The notes: generated by a model not told the origin, from the letters alone. A stretch of DNA of 64,000 nt from Cyrtodaria siliqua (GCA_037043455.1 JAWPHD010011489.1:1-64000); one strand, 5' to 3'. Counted from the stretch's first letter, positions 45,851-58,664 are shown. Numbers and translations: made by a program.

Positions 45851-46164
45851 TATGTAAGGGTATGAACAATGCTGTTTTAATCGACTCGATGACGTTTAGA
45901 GCGCCGCCAAGGCAATATGGATAACATGCCACAAGGTCAAATAGAATCTTGGGAAAACTCAACATTTCACTCAAACGATTTGTTATCATGTCTGTTATTA
46001 TTTTTCAGTAGATATGAATATCTTGAAAAACGGAAGAAACGTCTAGGGGTTTGCACCATCTGCAACACAATTGCATTTTCAGACACTCGTTATGTTTAAA
46101 AAGAGTATGAAAGGAGAAATTTGGAAATTGCCAAACAGGATAAATACAAATAATATTGCTATCT

Positions 46165-46222
46165 CGGTTTCACTATGAACGGTAGTGCAACGTGTTGCTA
46201 CCGTTCACGCCCTCTAGGACAT
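46165..46222 (-). repeat. copy 6 (partial) of the two-stem motif
   Basis: On the minus strand: gagggcgtgaacggtagcaa, then cacgttgcactaccgttcat, then agtgaaaccgag. Stem 1 is fully paired (tgaacggtag / ctaccgttca) although its bases differ from the gagaggt version. Stem 2 is decayed. Confidence 0.6.
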
Positions 46223-46268
46223 ACAACAACAATAGGTATCATGTATCCAGTAGATGGGTCCCGTCGTA

Positions 46269-46269
<1 letters not shown>

Positions 46270-46320
<51 letters not shown>

Positions 46321-46392
46321 GAGTAGCAATCTAATTCGTAATCAATCTGTTACAATTTATTTCTTATAATCTCTCTCTCTCTCTCTCTCATA
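46270..46392. repeat. (TC)n microsatellites
   Basis: About 24 tc units at 46271-46318 and a shorter run at 46372-46390. Confidence 0.97.
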
Positions 46393-47560
46393 ATATATTC
46401 ATAACTTTCACATGACATCACCAAAATAATTTGACCAATGAGTGATCAATAAAATAAAAGACCTCCACATTCCGGTAGGGGGTTAACTCGGTGTTTATCC
46501 TTGGTGCTTAACTGACTTTAGCCCTAGTTTGTAGTGATAATTAATTAAAAGCTTTGTTTTTTGTGTACTTCTGCGTATCTTCTTTTGGTGTTGTCTGATT
46601 TTAAAACACCAATATGGATACATTTAATTTAAATCATGGTCTAATATTTTCATTTTTCATATAGAGATTTAGGATAAAGTCCGAGCACAGACATATTAAT
46701 ATGTTATTAGTTCTATGGTCCGAGTAAACCCCTTTATTATCACCTACGCATATCTAGACCTACCGGAAGTTGAGCTGATGTGAAAGTTATGAATTAATAC
46801 AATAGAAATATGACATATATGCAATTACATAATAATATATATGCAATAACATAAATATGCAATAACGTATCTGAATTATAAATTACGCAGCGACTGTTCA
46901 AGACATACTGGCTGTATAGCTACCAGATACGCCAACGTAATTTACTGGAGTTAATTGGTTTGCAAACAAGTTAACACAGTATAGTGAATGCCTAGATCAT
47001 ATCATGAAACCTGGAAAAACTGCATATAATTTGTCACTGTGCCAATGCTGTAATCAGTAGCGGGGAGATGATTTGAACCTTTTTGTAGTATTTGTGTTTT
47101 ACTCAGGTACGATAAAATACTATTTTCCCAGGCTGTATTATTTTTAGCTCTAGCAGCATATTTGTTTTATTTATATCGGAAGGCCACGTGCCTCCCCAGA
47201 TATTCTGCGTGTGTTACATAAGCCGCATGATTGTTGCTGGGCTCGGATTGCACGTGGAGGTCATAAACAATAGGCTTATCAGCTGTCTACCTGAACGATC
47301 ACTGCTGAGCTAGGATCCCATTATTTTTATGAGAAACAGAACTGGTTAAGTAGATGCGATCGTGTATATATAAACATGTTATTTTAGACTTACAAAATAG
47401 AAAAATGTGTGTGCGTAACGTTGTAGATAATTTAAGTTTAATAAAAGAGAATTTCTAATAATTCTATAAAACGTATTTAATTTATTATAAAAAATAAAAA
47501 GGAAAATATGGCATCCGATATAAAAGCAACGTTGTAGATAATGTGTATTTTTTTATTATG
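46393..47560. other. intergenic, nothing recognised
   Basis: AT-rich unique-looking sequence. No domain, RNA gene or repeat seen on either strand. Confidence 0.4.
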
Positions 47561-47765
47561 TTATGTGCATTGTATATTATATATTATGGGCAGTCATTAC
47601 TATATTATGTCCATTGTCTGTTAAATTAAGTGCAATTTTGTCTGTTGAATTATGTGCATTTCGTCTTATATCATGTACGTCCTTTATTATATCATGTCCA
47701 GTCTTTAGTATATTATGTCCATTCTTCATTATATTTAGTAGTACACCACAAACTTTATATTCCAT
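47561..47765. repeat. degenerate ~21-bp repeat (ttatgtccattgt-like)
   Basis: Eight or nine diverged units such as tatgtgcattgtatattata, tatgtccattgtctgttaaa and tatgtccagtctttagtat. Open frames on both strands are products of the repeat. Confidence 0.65.
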
Positions 47766-48720
47766 GAAATGTTATTTCTTATTTTTCTAGCGCTCTAATC
47801 TAATACATAACATTTGCATTGCATTGATCGGAATGATTTTAAACACTTTTCAGTATTCTTTATATTCAAAGTGAAATATAAAGAACCCAATTATTTGTAG
47901 ATTTCAGATAATTTAAAGTATATGGCTTCGACTATGAGATAATAATTTATCAACAACTGTAAACGAACAGTGTATATGTTAGAACTTTTTTTGTGTAATT
48001 GTCAACAATCAAAATACATTTATCATGAAATATTTGAGAACTAAATAATCTAGTCGTCATGCAATAAAATGAACATATTTTTAATTTTGGCATCTGTGTT
48101 GTATAATGTTATAATACGAATATGATAGACATCTGAAATAGTATATGTAATGGATCACTAAATAGAATGTTGTTTCATGATTAGAATGTGAAGAATAGGG
48201 AAAATATCATGGTTAAAATATGAAGAATTCGTAAATTATCACAAAAAGACAACTTAATGATAATATAACAGCAATTGGAGTGTCTGTGAAGGTAATCTCA
48301 GTTTGTAGCAATGTAATTTTACATTAGAAGAAAGGGTTTAATGGTAGATGTTTGTTATTATTGAAATCTGATTAGTAGTTCATGAGAATAAACTTGCGGT
48401 GGAACAGGCCTATTCAAACTCCTTAGAAGATGCTTCAGTTAAAGTTTCATCAACTCTGTTTAATGATTAAAGAGGAGTTGCTTATTTTAAAATCAGATGG
48501 CACGAAAAAGATACACATATATAGCTTTACACACAAACAGTTAGAATATTCAAACACAATTTCCTCCATATTATTCTTATAATTAATATCCATTATTGAA
48601 CAAATGCAAGTTATGTAGAAAAACTAAGGGGCGGCGCGAGATGTTTGCCGTTTGTCCCTTTATTAAAGTTTAACATCAATCAATAATCAGTGACGATAAC
48701 GATTTGGAACCAGCTGTATT
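47766..48720. other. intergenic, nothing recognised
   Basis: AT-rich. No supported feature. Confidence 0.35.
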
Positions 48721-49345
48721 CGTATGCTGAGAAAGATGTATAGACCATACAGACATGAATGTTCTAAGCACGGCACAAAAATAAATGTTCTAAGCGCGGT
48801 ACATACATACATGTATGTTATAAGCACAGCTAACACCGCAATACATGTTCTGAAAATAACACATTTAGAAATGAATGCGCAAAGCAAAGCACATACATAC
48901 ATTAATGTTTTAAGCATGGCACATACAGAAATGAATGATTTATAAGAAAGACAGATACAAAAATACATATTTTAATGGCACATACATAAAGTTCTAAACA
49001 CGGCACATAAATATAAATGTAATGATCAAAACACGCAGCATACGGAAAAAATGTTTTTAATAGGGTCTGTACAGCAGTAAATGTTCTAAATATAACACAT
49101 ACGAAAAATGTTCTAATCACTACGGATTCAGAAATAATTGTTACAAATACATACATAATGAATGTTTGTTTTTAAACACGTCGCAGTCAGAAATGAATGT
49201 TACAGATACATACACAAAACATGTTTGACAAAACATGTTTGTTCTAAACACAGCGCATTCAGAAATAAATGTTTTTAACATGGCACATTCAGAAATAAAT
49301 AGTTTAAACACTGCACATACAGAAATGAATGTTCTGTTTTGAGCA
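48721..49345. repeat. degenerate ~30-bp minisatellite
   Basis: About 20 diverged units such as atgttctaagcacggcacat then acatacagaaatga. The strongest spacing is 30 bp in 48786-48960. Open frames on both strands follow the repeat and are rejected as genes. Confidence 0.7.
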
Positions 49346-49942
49346 CTAGCGGCATCCATATAAGTTATGACTGTTTTATGAACGTCAATATCAGAAGTAC
49401 GGCAATATCAGTGTGAATATGTACAGGTGAAAGTAATTGATCTCAAACACTCCATTAACATTTTTACTGATATGGATTTATTGCGTTAAATGGATACTAA
49501 ATCGTGAAAGACGAGGTTTAAAAGTCTGGAGCTGAAAAAGTAAGACAGTAATCGATGTAAAACAACGTTACCGACGTATAGCTAAGATTGAGCTTTTTCA
49601 TGAAGAAAATAACCCGCCATTAACGGCAGTATTACACTACACAACCGTTAATCAAGACTCTATCCCGGCGTTCAGGTTATATAATGATACATATGTGCCG
49701 ATTAAAAGTATAGATTTATAATTCTTAAAAAAACGTGATATACGTGAAATGAATTATAAGTTTGTAGCTCTTAATTCGACGATCCAGTTTTTGGGGTTTG
49801 GTCTGGCTGGTTGAAACCGTGTGTATTGAGTCTATATAGTTTGGATTCTGAAAATATCTCGTCGTCAGTAGGTTTAGAAACGGTGTACATCTGTTGTAAA
49901 ATTTGCCTGATGGTGGCGGGATAGAGACTTTAATGCACTCCA

Positions 49943-50062
49943 ATGAGTACGGGTAGGCTACTGATTGTCATGATGAGTACGGGTAGGCTACTGATTGTCA
50001 TGATGAGTACGGGTAGGCTACTGATTGTCATGATGAGTACGGGTAGGCTACTGATTGTCATG
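49943..50062. repeat. four perfect 30-bp repeats
   Basis: Units at 49943, 49973, 50003 and 50033: atgagtacgggtaggctact then gattgtcatg. All four are identical, so the expansion is recent. Confidence 0.97.
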
Positions 50063-50790
50063 ACAATTTACACTTTTCAAATAATTATCGGCATCTGTGC
50101 CATCAACGACATCGTCAGCAGCGCTTACTTTGAATACAGATTGAAAACTCGACTGCGGTGGTGTGTGGGTCAGCTGGCCAGGCGACATCCATCGTTAATG
50201 TGATTATCTGACCGGTCTCCATTTTAGTGAAACTAACCTGTTAATGCAATTTATATGATTAATGACGTAGCTAATTACATCGTATACAATATTAATCCGA
50301 TCCTAAAATAAGAATTCCATGACAATGTCTTAGATACGAGGAAGACAAAAGCAGTCGTACCACCGTTATTTGTCAATATATCAATAAAATTATGTATTTC
50401 TTTTGTCGTCCGAAAAATCCTAGGACAGTGAGCCACTTTTCGACTTAAGTTAAATCGAGTTTAATTACGCAAGAAAAGTCAAAAGACCATAATTAAACAG
50501 ACAGCTTTGTTGAGAAGCCTACTAAAAAATAAATGGAACACGTTACTGGAGTAAAAGAAAGACGACGACATACATAGCTATTGTGCGTAAATGTCTCTTG
50601 TATGCATGCTGTTTCATAACGTGACGCTATTAAATACTATAAATGCGTAGAAATGGTTTAGTGCACAAAATAAAAAGATGATTTTTAATTTAAGTAGATA
50701 CCACATCAGCTTCATTTACATAAAAGCGATCGATTACAAATGTGTTAATAAACTGGGTAATTTGATATATTCTAGATTCTAGTTCTTTTA
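50063..50790. other. intergenic, nothing recognised
   Basis: No supported feature. Confidence 0.35.
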
Positions 50791-50794
50791 AATA

Positions 50795-50940
50795 CCACTC
50801 AAGGGATTGCAAGTCTTCTCGCCTTTCACCGCTGGGGGTCGAATCTCAATGGGAGCTCAACTTGTAAGTAAGAAAGTGTCGATTCTTACGGAAGGGGAGG
50901 TATACAGTACTGCCTCCGTCACAAAAAAAGTGACATTTAT
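50795..50940 (+). mobile_element. probable tRNA-derived SINE, family E
   Basis: Head ccactcaagggattgcaagt, box B-like gggtcgaatctc, then a body with aagtgtcgattcttacggaa and tactgcctccgtcac and a short A-rich tail (caaaaaaag). Single copy in the window. Confidence 0.6.
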
Positions 50941-51970
50941 ATATGGCCTAAAATGTGCTAAAATGACGTAAAACACCATTCAACCAAACAATCATTTAAC
51001 TACTATGGTATGCATTTCTTTATAGAGCTAGATCATTCCAGATGTCTCACTTATTACGTGACTTGTCTTAGTCTAGTGTTATCATATAATATAGTTTATT
51101 TATAGGAATTTGGTTGATTGTAATCTTTGATTGTGTAGTCGGTCTTTTGCATGCCGGGAACCATAGTACCACTGCAACTTTGTTTTGTTTTTATACAAGT
51201 ATGTGTTTCATAAGGGTCCTGCAAGAAACACAAACTATCGCCTGCTACGTCGGTAATGTAATTAACGTTTGCATGTGATCGGGCGTTATAATTAGTACGT
51301 TTGAGGTGCTGATGACGAGGCCATTGACGCCATTTTAGGCACAGTTGGTTGCACGAGGAAAACTCAATCATGAATTATTGTGTACACTGTAAACACACGC
51401 CATGAATATTTAATTGAATATTTGTGATTTATGATGTTGGTGCACGGATTTTGCACTTTAGGCGATTTTTGCGATATGCAATCACTCAAACATGTTATCA
51501 ATACCATAGACAACCACATTCCGCGTCATACTTGTATTTGCACGTGTATTTGCACGTGTATGATTCGTGTACGTGGTGACTTGTAAATAAAACGAATTAT
51601 GTCACCAAATAATACCTGTTTATTTTTGTTTGTTTTAGTTTGCTTAAAATTAATCTTGATTTAAAATGATAAAGTCTACATTTTGCGTTTGAACCCGGCT
51701 TTATTTATTACGTTTAACGTGATAATCTTCATTATATTCTATTCTTCTTTTTCTTTTCTTTTTTATGAAAGTATCAAAAAACAAAATTACATGTTGTGTT
51801 GGCAAAATTGCTTAGAATTCAATAAAACAAGAAAGTAAACAAGGAGCATATGTTTTTTAAACCATTTTTTGCCTAGTATGCATATTTTAAATGATTATTT
51901 TTCAAAAATGTATATTGTCTCGTGGTGGATTAGTTTGTATATTGTCTAACCACAGACAAATGTGGGTACG
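50941..51970. other. intergenic, nothing recognised
   Basis: Includes a short duplicated gtatttgcacgtgtatttgc near 51535. Otherwise no supported feature. Confidence 0.35.
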
Positions 51971-51973
51971 TTT

Positions 51974-52070
51974 GATATTTTATTTTAAAGCTCATCTTTT
52001 TATTCATCATAGAAGTCACAATAATTTCAAAGATGAATGAAAAGACGAGCTTTAAAATATAATTAATATC
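51974..52070. mobile_element. short foldback
   Basis: Arms gatattttattttaaagctc then atctttttattcatc, and the near complement at 52033-52070. About 35-40 bp arms around a 20-nt centre. Confidence 0.7.
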
Positions 52071-52221
52071 AGACCTATTGCAGCTAAAAAAGTAATACAA
52101 ATGCATTGTTCGTTTAATATATTATAACGTTTCTATATATGTTTTATGCCATATATAACAGTGTTTCAACAAATGTCTGTACATATTGTAAATATATATA
52201 TGTTTTTGTTTGAGGACCATA

Positions 52222-52278
52222 GAGGGCTCAGTGCAAAACATATGAATAAAGAAGGACAATAGTTTTGCGCTGAGCCTC
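52222..52278. repeat. short hairpin
   Basis: gagggctcagtgcaaaac pairs with gttttgcgctgagcctc around 22 nt. Confidence 0.6.
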
Positions 52279-52419
52279 GATATGTCAGACTGGCTATAAG
52301 CCAAAAATGTTATCATTGATACATAAAGATATCATTAATAGTTCGGGCTCGTGAAATTATTGTTTACAATTGAACTCAAAACCGTGATATATTAGACAAT
52401 AATTCACCGTAAAAGTATC

Positions 52420-52499
52420 GTTATTATTATTATTATTATTATTTTTATTATTGTTTTTATTATTATTATTATTATTTATTATTATTATTATTATTATTA

Positions 52500-52552
<53 letters not shown>
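52420..52552. repeat. (ATT)n microsatellite
   Basis: About 40 att units with a few interruptions (attttt, attgttt, tattta). On the minus strand it reads as poly-Asn, which is not a gene. Confidence 0.97.
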
Positions 52553-52553
<1 letters not shown>

Positions 52554-53930
52554 GAAACAAACTTTGACTTGTAAATAATTGTCTCAGGCATCAGTATGCT
52601 ATAGTCCCATTTCGCAGTTACTATTTTTATATAACCATAGAACACACTACATCAGCAGTAGTTACCGTCTTCCTAGGAGACTCAGGAATGTAATCAATCT
52701 ATGAAAAAACTTCTACAACCTTTTGGAAATTATTTTATTAAGTCAAACGAACTTTTGAGTCAATCTGCATGCATGGAAAAGAATTTGTAAATCAAATCAA
52801 TTCGGATTTCTTGTAATTACTTTTAAATTCAATATGATCACCATGCTGTCTTGACGATAAGGGCATTACGGGGTGAGTTCAGACGACGTGTCTTCTCTTT
52901 ACTAAACACGCATTGAGGCAGTGGCAAGGATTCAATAACTACTTTAGTTCATATACTTTAACATTTATGACGTTGTACTATGCAGCAGCTTGCTTCACAC
53001 TGTGCTTTGTTTGACGACAAATATTTCTTTAAAATTAGACCCTTATAATACTTACAATGCTGCTGAGAGATACAGGGGTTCATTCTAATGACATTGCTGG
53101 AAAAGTGTATGGTCGCAATTATTTTGCAGGTTCAAGTACTACAATTTAGACTAGATAACAAAGCAATAGATTGTTGTTCCCTGTGGTTCCCAAAAATAAA
53201 TAGGGCCACTGGTATCCAGGCAGAGGGGTAAATTTACCCCGAATTCGAGTTCAATTTATCTTTTTTGTCATGTTCATTCATCGTGATCCCTGTATTGTTT
53301 CAGGTGCTACTTGAGTGGTAGCAGAAAACAATGATCGTGGCTCCAGCAGAATTTGCATCAACTCTGCAGTTTTACAGGTGAAAGGGTCCATGTAAATTCT
53401 GCATTTTTTTTATCTTCATGTGAACAGAGGGTGGGCGTGGAATATCCATTCCAGGTGCGCCATATGACCACTTTGTGTTGGTGTGCCGTAAAATTAAATG
53501 CATCTCAAACAGATTGCTAGAAACTGATTTGAAAGTCCATAAATCGGCCCAGGAACGCACCGCATTCCGGTAGCTCTTTTCATCTTCTTAACAATTGATT
53601 AACTTAATCACGATTAGGTCTTCGATGCGAGTCGTTGATCAAGTTAACAGCATCGAATATTTTTTTCTTCTTCAAAGAATGTTACAATTCATTTTAATTG
53701 TACGACCCGAACATATTTTTGAATAATATGCAGATGTACCCGGCTGCATCGTGTTTCAGTTGCGGAAGTAGTAGCCTGCAGATTTATAAATATACACATA
53801 TTGCGTCTGTTTTAATTTTAATAATATGCAGGTTCATAGTAAACCGTTATTTTATTATACGCATGCAATCGGTAATTTCAACGGAAAACAATTTATTTCC
53901 CATCACAACCACCTGTCCAGAGCACTCACA
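52553..53930. other. intergenic, nothing recognised
   Basis: No supported gene or element. Confidence 0.35.
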
Positions 53931-53935
53931 CGCAA

Positions 53936-54170
53936 AATGATAGGAACCAATCAGATTTATTCCGTATTAGTTTCGTATAATAGGTTTGAAATAGTTTAAC
54001 ATAATACGATTTAAAAAATGTTGTCTTATACGGGGCTAGAACCCTGAACATGTAAGTCAGTAGACAAGTAAAAGACGACGCTTTAACCAACTGCGAAGTT
54101 GGTATTTTAGTTGCACTACATTTTCGTATTACATATAGTCTAACAAATAATCTGATTGGTTCCGATCATT
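53936..54170. mobile_element. 235-bp MITE with tRNA-like interior
   Basis: Terminal inverted repeats aatgataggaaccaatcaga(tttatt) and the complement of aatgatcggaaccaatcaga(ttattt). Inside, on the minus strand, lies a tRNA-like stretch: gcagttggttaaagcgtcgt (box A-like) and agggttctagcccc (box B-like), about 54020-54115. Confidence 0.75.
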
Positions 54171-55160
54171 CGGCATGGGAGCGATCTCTTATTATGCAAT
54201 TTAAAGTTTGCCTCAAGTTACAAACGCAATATATACTCTGTCAGGACCATGCCGACACGCACATATTGGTTATATTGCACACGCTGCAGTAATCGCATCT
54301 ATAAGATATATTTCATGATGCAGCCGACTTTTGTATTGTTTTTAGATCTATTATTCCCCTGAGGAATCATGCAAACCCTCATTATCTATCGTTTATTTTG
54401 CAGCATCTGTACTATCTTGCTTTAAAACTGTTTTCATATGCATTTTATCACCAATTTCTTGGCGCATATCTCATGGAAAACTTATCATAGTAAACGTAGT
54501 AAATTTGCAAGATGTTTGCCATTCTTTGTTCTGCTGCCAAATAAACAGAAAAAAAATGTGTTAAGTGTTTTATATCCAACGATAAAAGACATGAATAAAA
54601 GCTTTGTAGAATGCAATATTTGCACAAATATGTGCCAACTGCAAACAACATCAACCATTGAAGCAAAACAATATAACTAGAAACAGCATTTAAGATTAAT
54701 TATGCATCGGATCATTAGAAACGACACATTAAATAAAAGAAGTACAACTGAACATTTTGAAATTCACGTCTGGAACGTTTGTGAATTTCCTGTTTCGCAT
54801 GTACCCCTTCCCCATCCAACTCCCACCCACACCCACTCCCTCCCCTTACAACTGTATACATTACTCTGAGTTACAACTCGAGGGCGAACATATTGTAACT
54901 ACATGTATACATAATATACAGTACGTGGTTTGAGTATTAACTTTCATACCCCATCCAACCTCTTCTCCAAGAAGCGAAAATGGAGTTGGTGTGCAATGAA
55001 ATAAGGCCTAAATTTCAGGATAAAACGTTCGCATATTAAAACACTAAAACATTTAATAGGTGATTTTAAACAGGTTATCGCATTTTTTCAGTAAAAAAAA
55101 GTTTTAAACATGTTTTATTGTCAAAATATCAGTTATAAAATCCTTCTAATGTAAGATTTG
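54171..55160. other. intergenic, nothing recognised
   Basis: Includes a C-rich tract around 54800-54845 (cccacccacacccactccct). No gene supported. Confidence 0.35.
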
Positions 55161-55162
55161 CC

Positions 55163-55210
55163 GGAATTAAGGCGGAACCACGTAATGGAATTAAGGTGGG
55201 ACCACGTAAC
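55163..55210. repeat. two 24-bp tandem units
   Basis: ggaattaaggcggaaccacg(taat) followed directly by ggaattaaggtgggaccacg(taac). Confidence 0.85.
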
Positions 55211-56105
55211 TACGGTATGTACGATAGTTTCGTACTTCTACAATTTCCAGATTAAAACGGGTACTTGTTAACAGTTTTGCCAGTGTTATGTGAATGTTTG
55301 TATTTCAGTTGTTTACCGTCTGTAAATGTATTCTATGCTCCTTTACTCTTTCAAAACTGTCAAGCCTTTAAGGTCCTTAACAACTTCAAAACAATCAAAT
55401 ATTATCAAACTATGAAGACATGATAACCAATAAGTAGAGGTGTGCATGTTACGCAATTTTATTTGGAATGCATTTGCCACAGTTTCCTCTCCTTTAAACT
55501 TTTTTTTTTAAATCCATTACTTTATGGAACATTTTCTAATTATTTCAGCAGGCTTAATTAACACGAAGCTGTCAAATAAACTTGAGGATTCGCGATTATA
55601 CTTCACAAAAGACCATCACGTAACGTGATATATCTATAGAGATATTGAACAGCGGTAGCAATTAGTGCAGCGTCGTCGTCTTACTCATTTGTTGCCAAGT
55701 TTAATATAAATGACAGTGTTCAAATAATGAAGATAATGTAGAAACACATGCGGAATGGTATTATTTAACAAAAAAAAGACACATAATGTGTAATTTTCAT
55801 TAACTCAAGATATTGCTTTTTAAATAAATTAATAAAGCACTCTTCATGAACGTTAATTTTGGTCACCAAGTCTTGCTTAGCAGGGAAATGAGCTGTTTTC
55901 CCAACACAATACATTTGTATTTATTTCGTCTGTAATGACGAATTTATATTTGCTAGTGAAATTTCTGTTATTTAATAATTACATGTTTAAGAAATGGGAA
56001 CAGTTTTGTTTTTATTATCTTGTTTGTTTGTGTGATGTTGTAGCTGATTTTATGCAGCAATAACCTTTTGAAAGCAGGCATTTATATATAGAGGATCTTA
56101 CATGA
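55211..56105. other. intergenic, nothing recognised
   Basis: No supported feature. Confidence 0.35.
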
Positions 56106-56107
56106 GT

Positions 56108-56228
56108 GCTCATTCATTATTGAATTTATTAAACGAGTTGACAAAATGATATAATGAGAGGCTCTTGCCGAGCATTATATCATTTTTGCTAACGACTTTA
56201 ATAAATTCAATAATAAATGAGAACGAAT
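56108..56228. mobile_element. foldback (MITE-like) element
   Basis: Left arm cattcattattgaatttatt(aaac) ... aaaatgatataatg, and right arm its complement (cattatatcattttt ... aataaattcaataataaatg). The loop is agaggctcttgccgag. Confidence 0.85.
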
Positions 56229-56439
56229 GTTAGATTCTATTTATCACATAACGTATAACGTGACATTACGTCAGAAAACGTACATTAACGTTGTTATGCC
56301 ACTAGTGGAATATCGAAAATATTGAATGGTGTTATTACACTCCCACACCACATGTTATGTGATAAATGTATATATAAACGTCGCTGATAAACGCCGCTGA
56401 TGAAGACCGCTAGGTCATAAGGTATGGCACAAAAGAAAG

Positions 56440-56665
56440 ATTTTGACCGTTCCAAGGCGGTACCCCTATTGCCAACCGTTTTATGTTTGTTTGTCGCATA
56501 CTTTGCTTCTAATGTGTCTTGTAGTTGTTGTTTGTTTTGTGTGCGTTGTTTTAGGCCATATATTTGTATCGTGGTGGAGGCAGACCTCCCCATCTTTTCT
56601 GGGTATAACCAGTAATGTATATCTCCCGCCATCCGTAAGAATCGACACTTTCTCGCAAGTTTTCG
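56440..56665 (+). repeat. dispersed retroelement-end repeat
   Basis: gaccgttccaaggcggtacc, tattgccaaccgttttatgt and a T/G-rich tract, then atcgtggtggaggcagacct and ccgccatccgtaagaatcga. The first part matches the blocks near 5075, 59395 and 61845. The 127-codon minus-strand open frame across it is antisense to the repeat and rejected. Confidence 0.7.
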
Positions 56666-57288
56666 ACTTTTATACATGGATTTATTTGTTATTACTTTCT
56701 CAAAGCTCGGTTAAATCTCTTATCTCATCAGCATTTCTAATTTACGGTTCCATTTCGGACACTTTTATCACATACTAGATATAAATGTGCTTATTGAACG
56801 TTACTAGATTCTCACTACATATTACAGAACATTGCCCCCCATGTTTAATGTAACACCGGTACTTGTCTTATTTAATTAGTAAGTGAAACCTTAAGTCAAA
56901 ATTCGTCACCATGAGCCCTTTAATGTATCGGAATACCCCCATGACTTGTCAATCTTTGTTAGAATTAAATGAATCGTCTGAATGTAATGGATATTTGTAA
57001 TTTTGTAGCAAAACTTGTGAAATTTAGTTAATTGAAACAATACATCATGATGGTAATTGATCATTCAGTGAAAACCTCCCACTATTGCGTATTAAATGAA
57101 TTAAACTCGAAGACATTTTCGGGAACATTAATTTTGATCACTTAAGTCAATTGCTTCGGAGACAAATGGTTCATTCCTCTGGTTGTTGAATAGAAACATT
57201 TATATAGACGCAGATGTTTGGGAAAGTAGTGGTCAATGTATATTATGAAGTTACGTAAAAGTTAAAGGACATAAAGGAGGGCGATACC

Positions 57289-57429
57289 GACTGGTAACAA
57301 TGCGCAGGACACCAACAAGGGTCGTTATGTAAGAAAACCAAGATTTGGACTTATCTAACGACCATTTCGTCTCGGTTTTCTTACATACATAATGGTCTTT
57401 GTTGGTACCCAATGCACAATGTTATCAGT
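57289..57429. mobile_element. foldback (MITE-like) element
   Basis: gactggtaacaatgcgcagg, acaccaacaagggtcgttat and gtaagaaaaccaaga, with the complementary right arm (tctcggttttcttacataca ... ggtctttgttggtaccc ... aatgcacaatgttatcag). The arms are about 60 bp with mismatches. Confidence 0.75.
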
Positions 57430-57789
57430 TAATGTCGACCGAGTGAATGTCCTGTAACTCTTTTATTTAATTCTGTGTTTTTCATAATTGTTTTCTCGCA
57501 TTTTATTCGCATTTTTTATTTTTCTCGACTTTTATGTTTTTGTTCAAATTGAATATTTTCCCTTTAGAGCCACTTACACCAAATGTACATGTACTAAGCG
57601 AGAGTGAAATTCACGCTGTGCATTCGCGCATTTACGAATTAAATGCAATTAGACCACGGACAAATGTTCTATTATCAGCATTTAGAAACGGCTTTTCTTT
57701 AAAGTAAAATGCCGCAAACATGCGATATGATATAGTTTTTTTAAAGTCAATGAGTACTTACTTTATGGCTTTCTAAGCTTTTTATATTC

Positions 57790-58650
57790 ATATATAAATG
57801 ATCATCTCTGTATTATATTTACATTGGCCAGTAATGCCTCCTTGTTTGTTAGAGGTTATTCATATATAAATGACCATCTCTGTATTATACGTACATTGGC
57901 TAGTAATGCCCCTTGTTTGTTAGAGGCTATTCATATATAAATGATCATCTGTGTATTATACTTACATTGGCTAGTAATGCCCCCTTGTTTGTTAGAGACT
58001 ATTCATATATAAAGGATCATCTCAGTATTATACTTACATTGGCTAGTAATGCCCCCTTGTTTGTTAGAATATATTCATATATAAATGATCATCTCTGTAT
58101 TATACTTACATTGGCCAGTAATGCCCCTTGTTTGTTAGAGGCTATTCATATATAAAAGATCATCTCTGTATTATACTAACATTGGCCAGTAATGCCCCCT
58201 TGTTTGTTAGAGGCTATTCATATATAAATGATCATCTCTGTATTATACTTACATTGGCCAGTAATGCCCCCTTGTTTGTTAGAGGCTATTCATATATAAA
58301 TGATTATCTCTGTATTATACTTACATTGGTCAGTAATTCCCCCTTGTTTGTTAGAGGCTATTCATATATAAATGATCATCTCTGTAGTATACTTACATTG
58401 GCTAGTAATGCCCCCTTGTTTGTTAGGGGCTTTTTCTATAAAAAGGATCATCTCTGTATTATACTTACATTGGCTAGTAATGCCCCCTTGTTTGTTCGAG
58501 GCTATTCATATATAAATGATCATCTCTGTATTATACTTACATTGGCTAGTAATGCCCCTTGTTTGTTAGAGGCTATTCATATATAAATGACCATCTCTGT
58601 ATTATACTTACATTGGCTAGTAATGCCCCTTGTTTGTTAGAGGCTATATC
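57790..58650. repeat. 72-bp minisatellite
   Basis: About 12 head-to-tail units containing taatgcccccttgtttgtta, gaggctattcatatataaat and gatcatctctgtattatact then tacattggc(c/t)ag. The period of 72 is a multiple of three, so one forward frame stays open as a 24-residue repeat. Single-base indels (ccccc versus cccc) break it, so coding is rejected. Confidence 0.95.
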
Positions 58651-58664
58651 ATAGCCGGATTGCT

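Noticed and set aside
48687..49359. Several overlapping open frames on both strands
   Set aside because: Products of a degenerate ~30-bp minisatellite.
52357..52560. Poly-Asn protein
   Set aside because: Translation of an (ATT)n microsatellite.
56294..56677. 127-codon minus-strand open frame
   Set aside because: It lies antisense across a dispersed repeat (gaccgttccaaggcggtacc block) found many times in the window.
57913..58586. Repeat-protein gene
   Set aside because: The open frame is a by-product of a 72-bp period. Single-base indels between units break it, and no transcript signals are seen.
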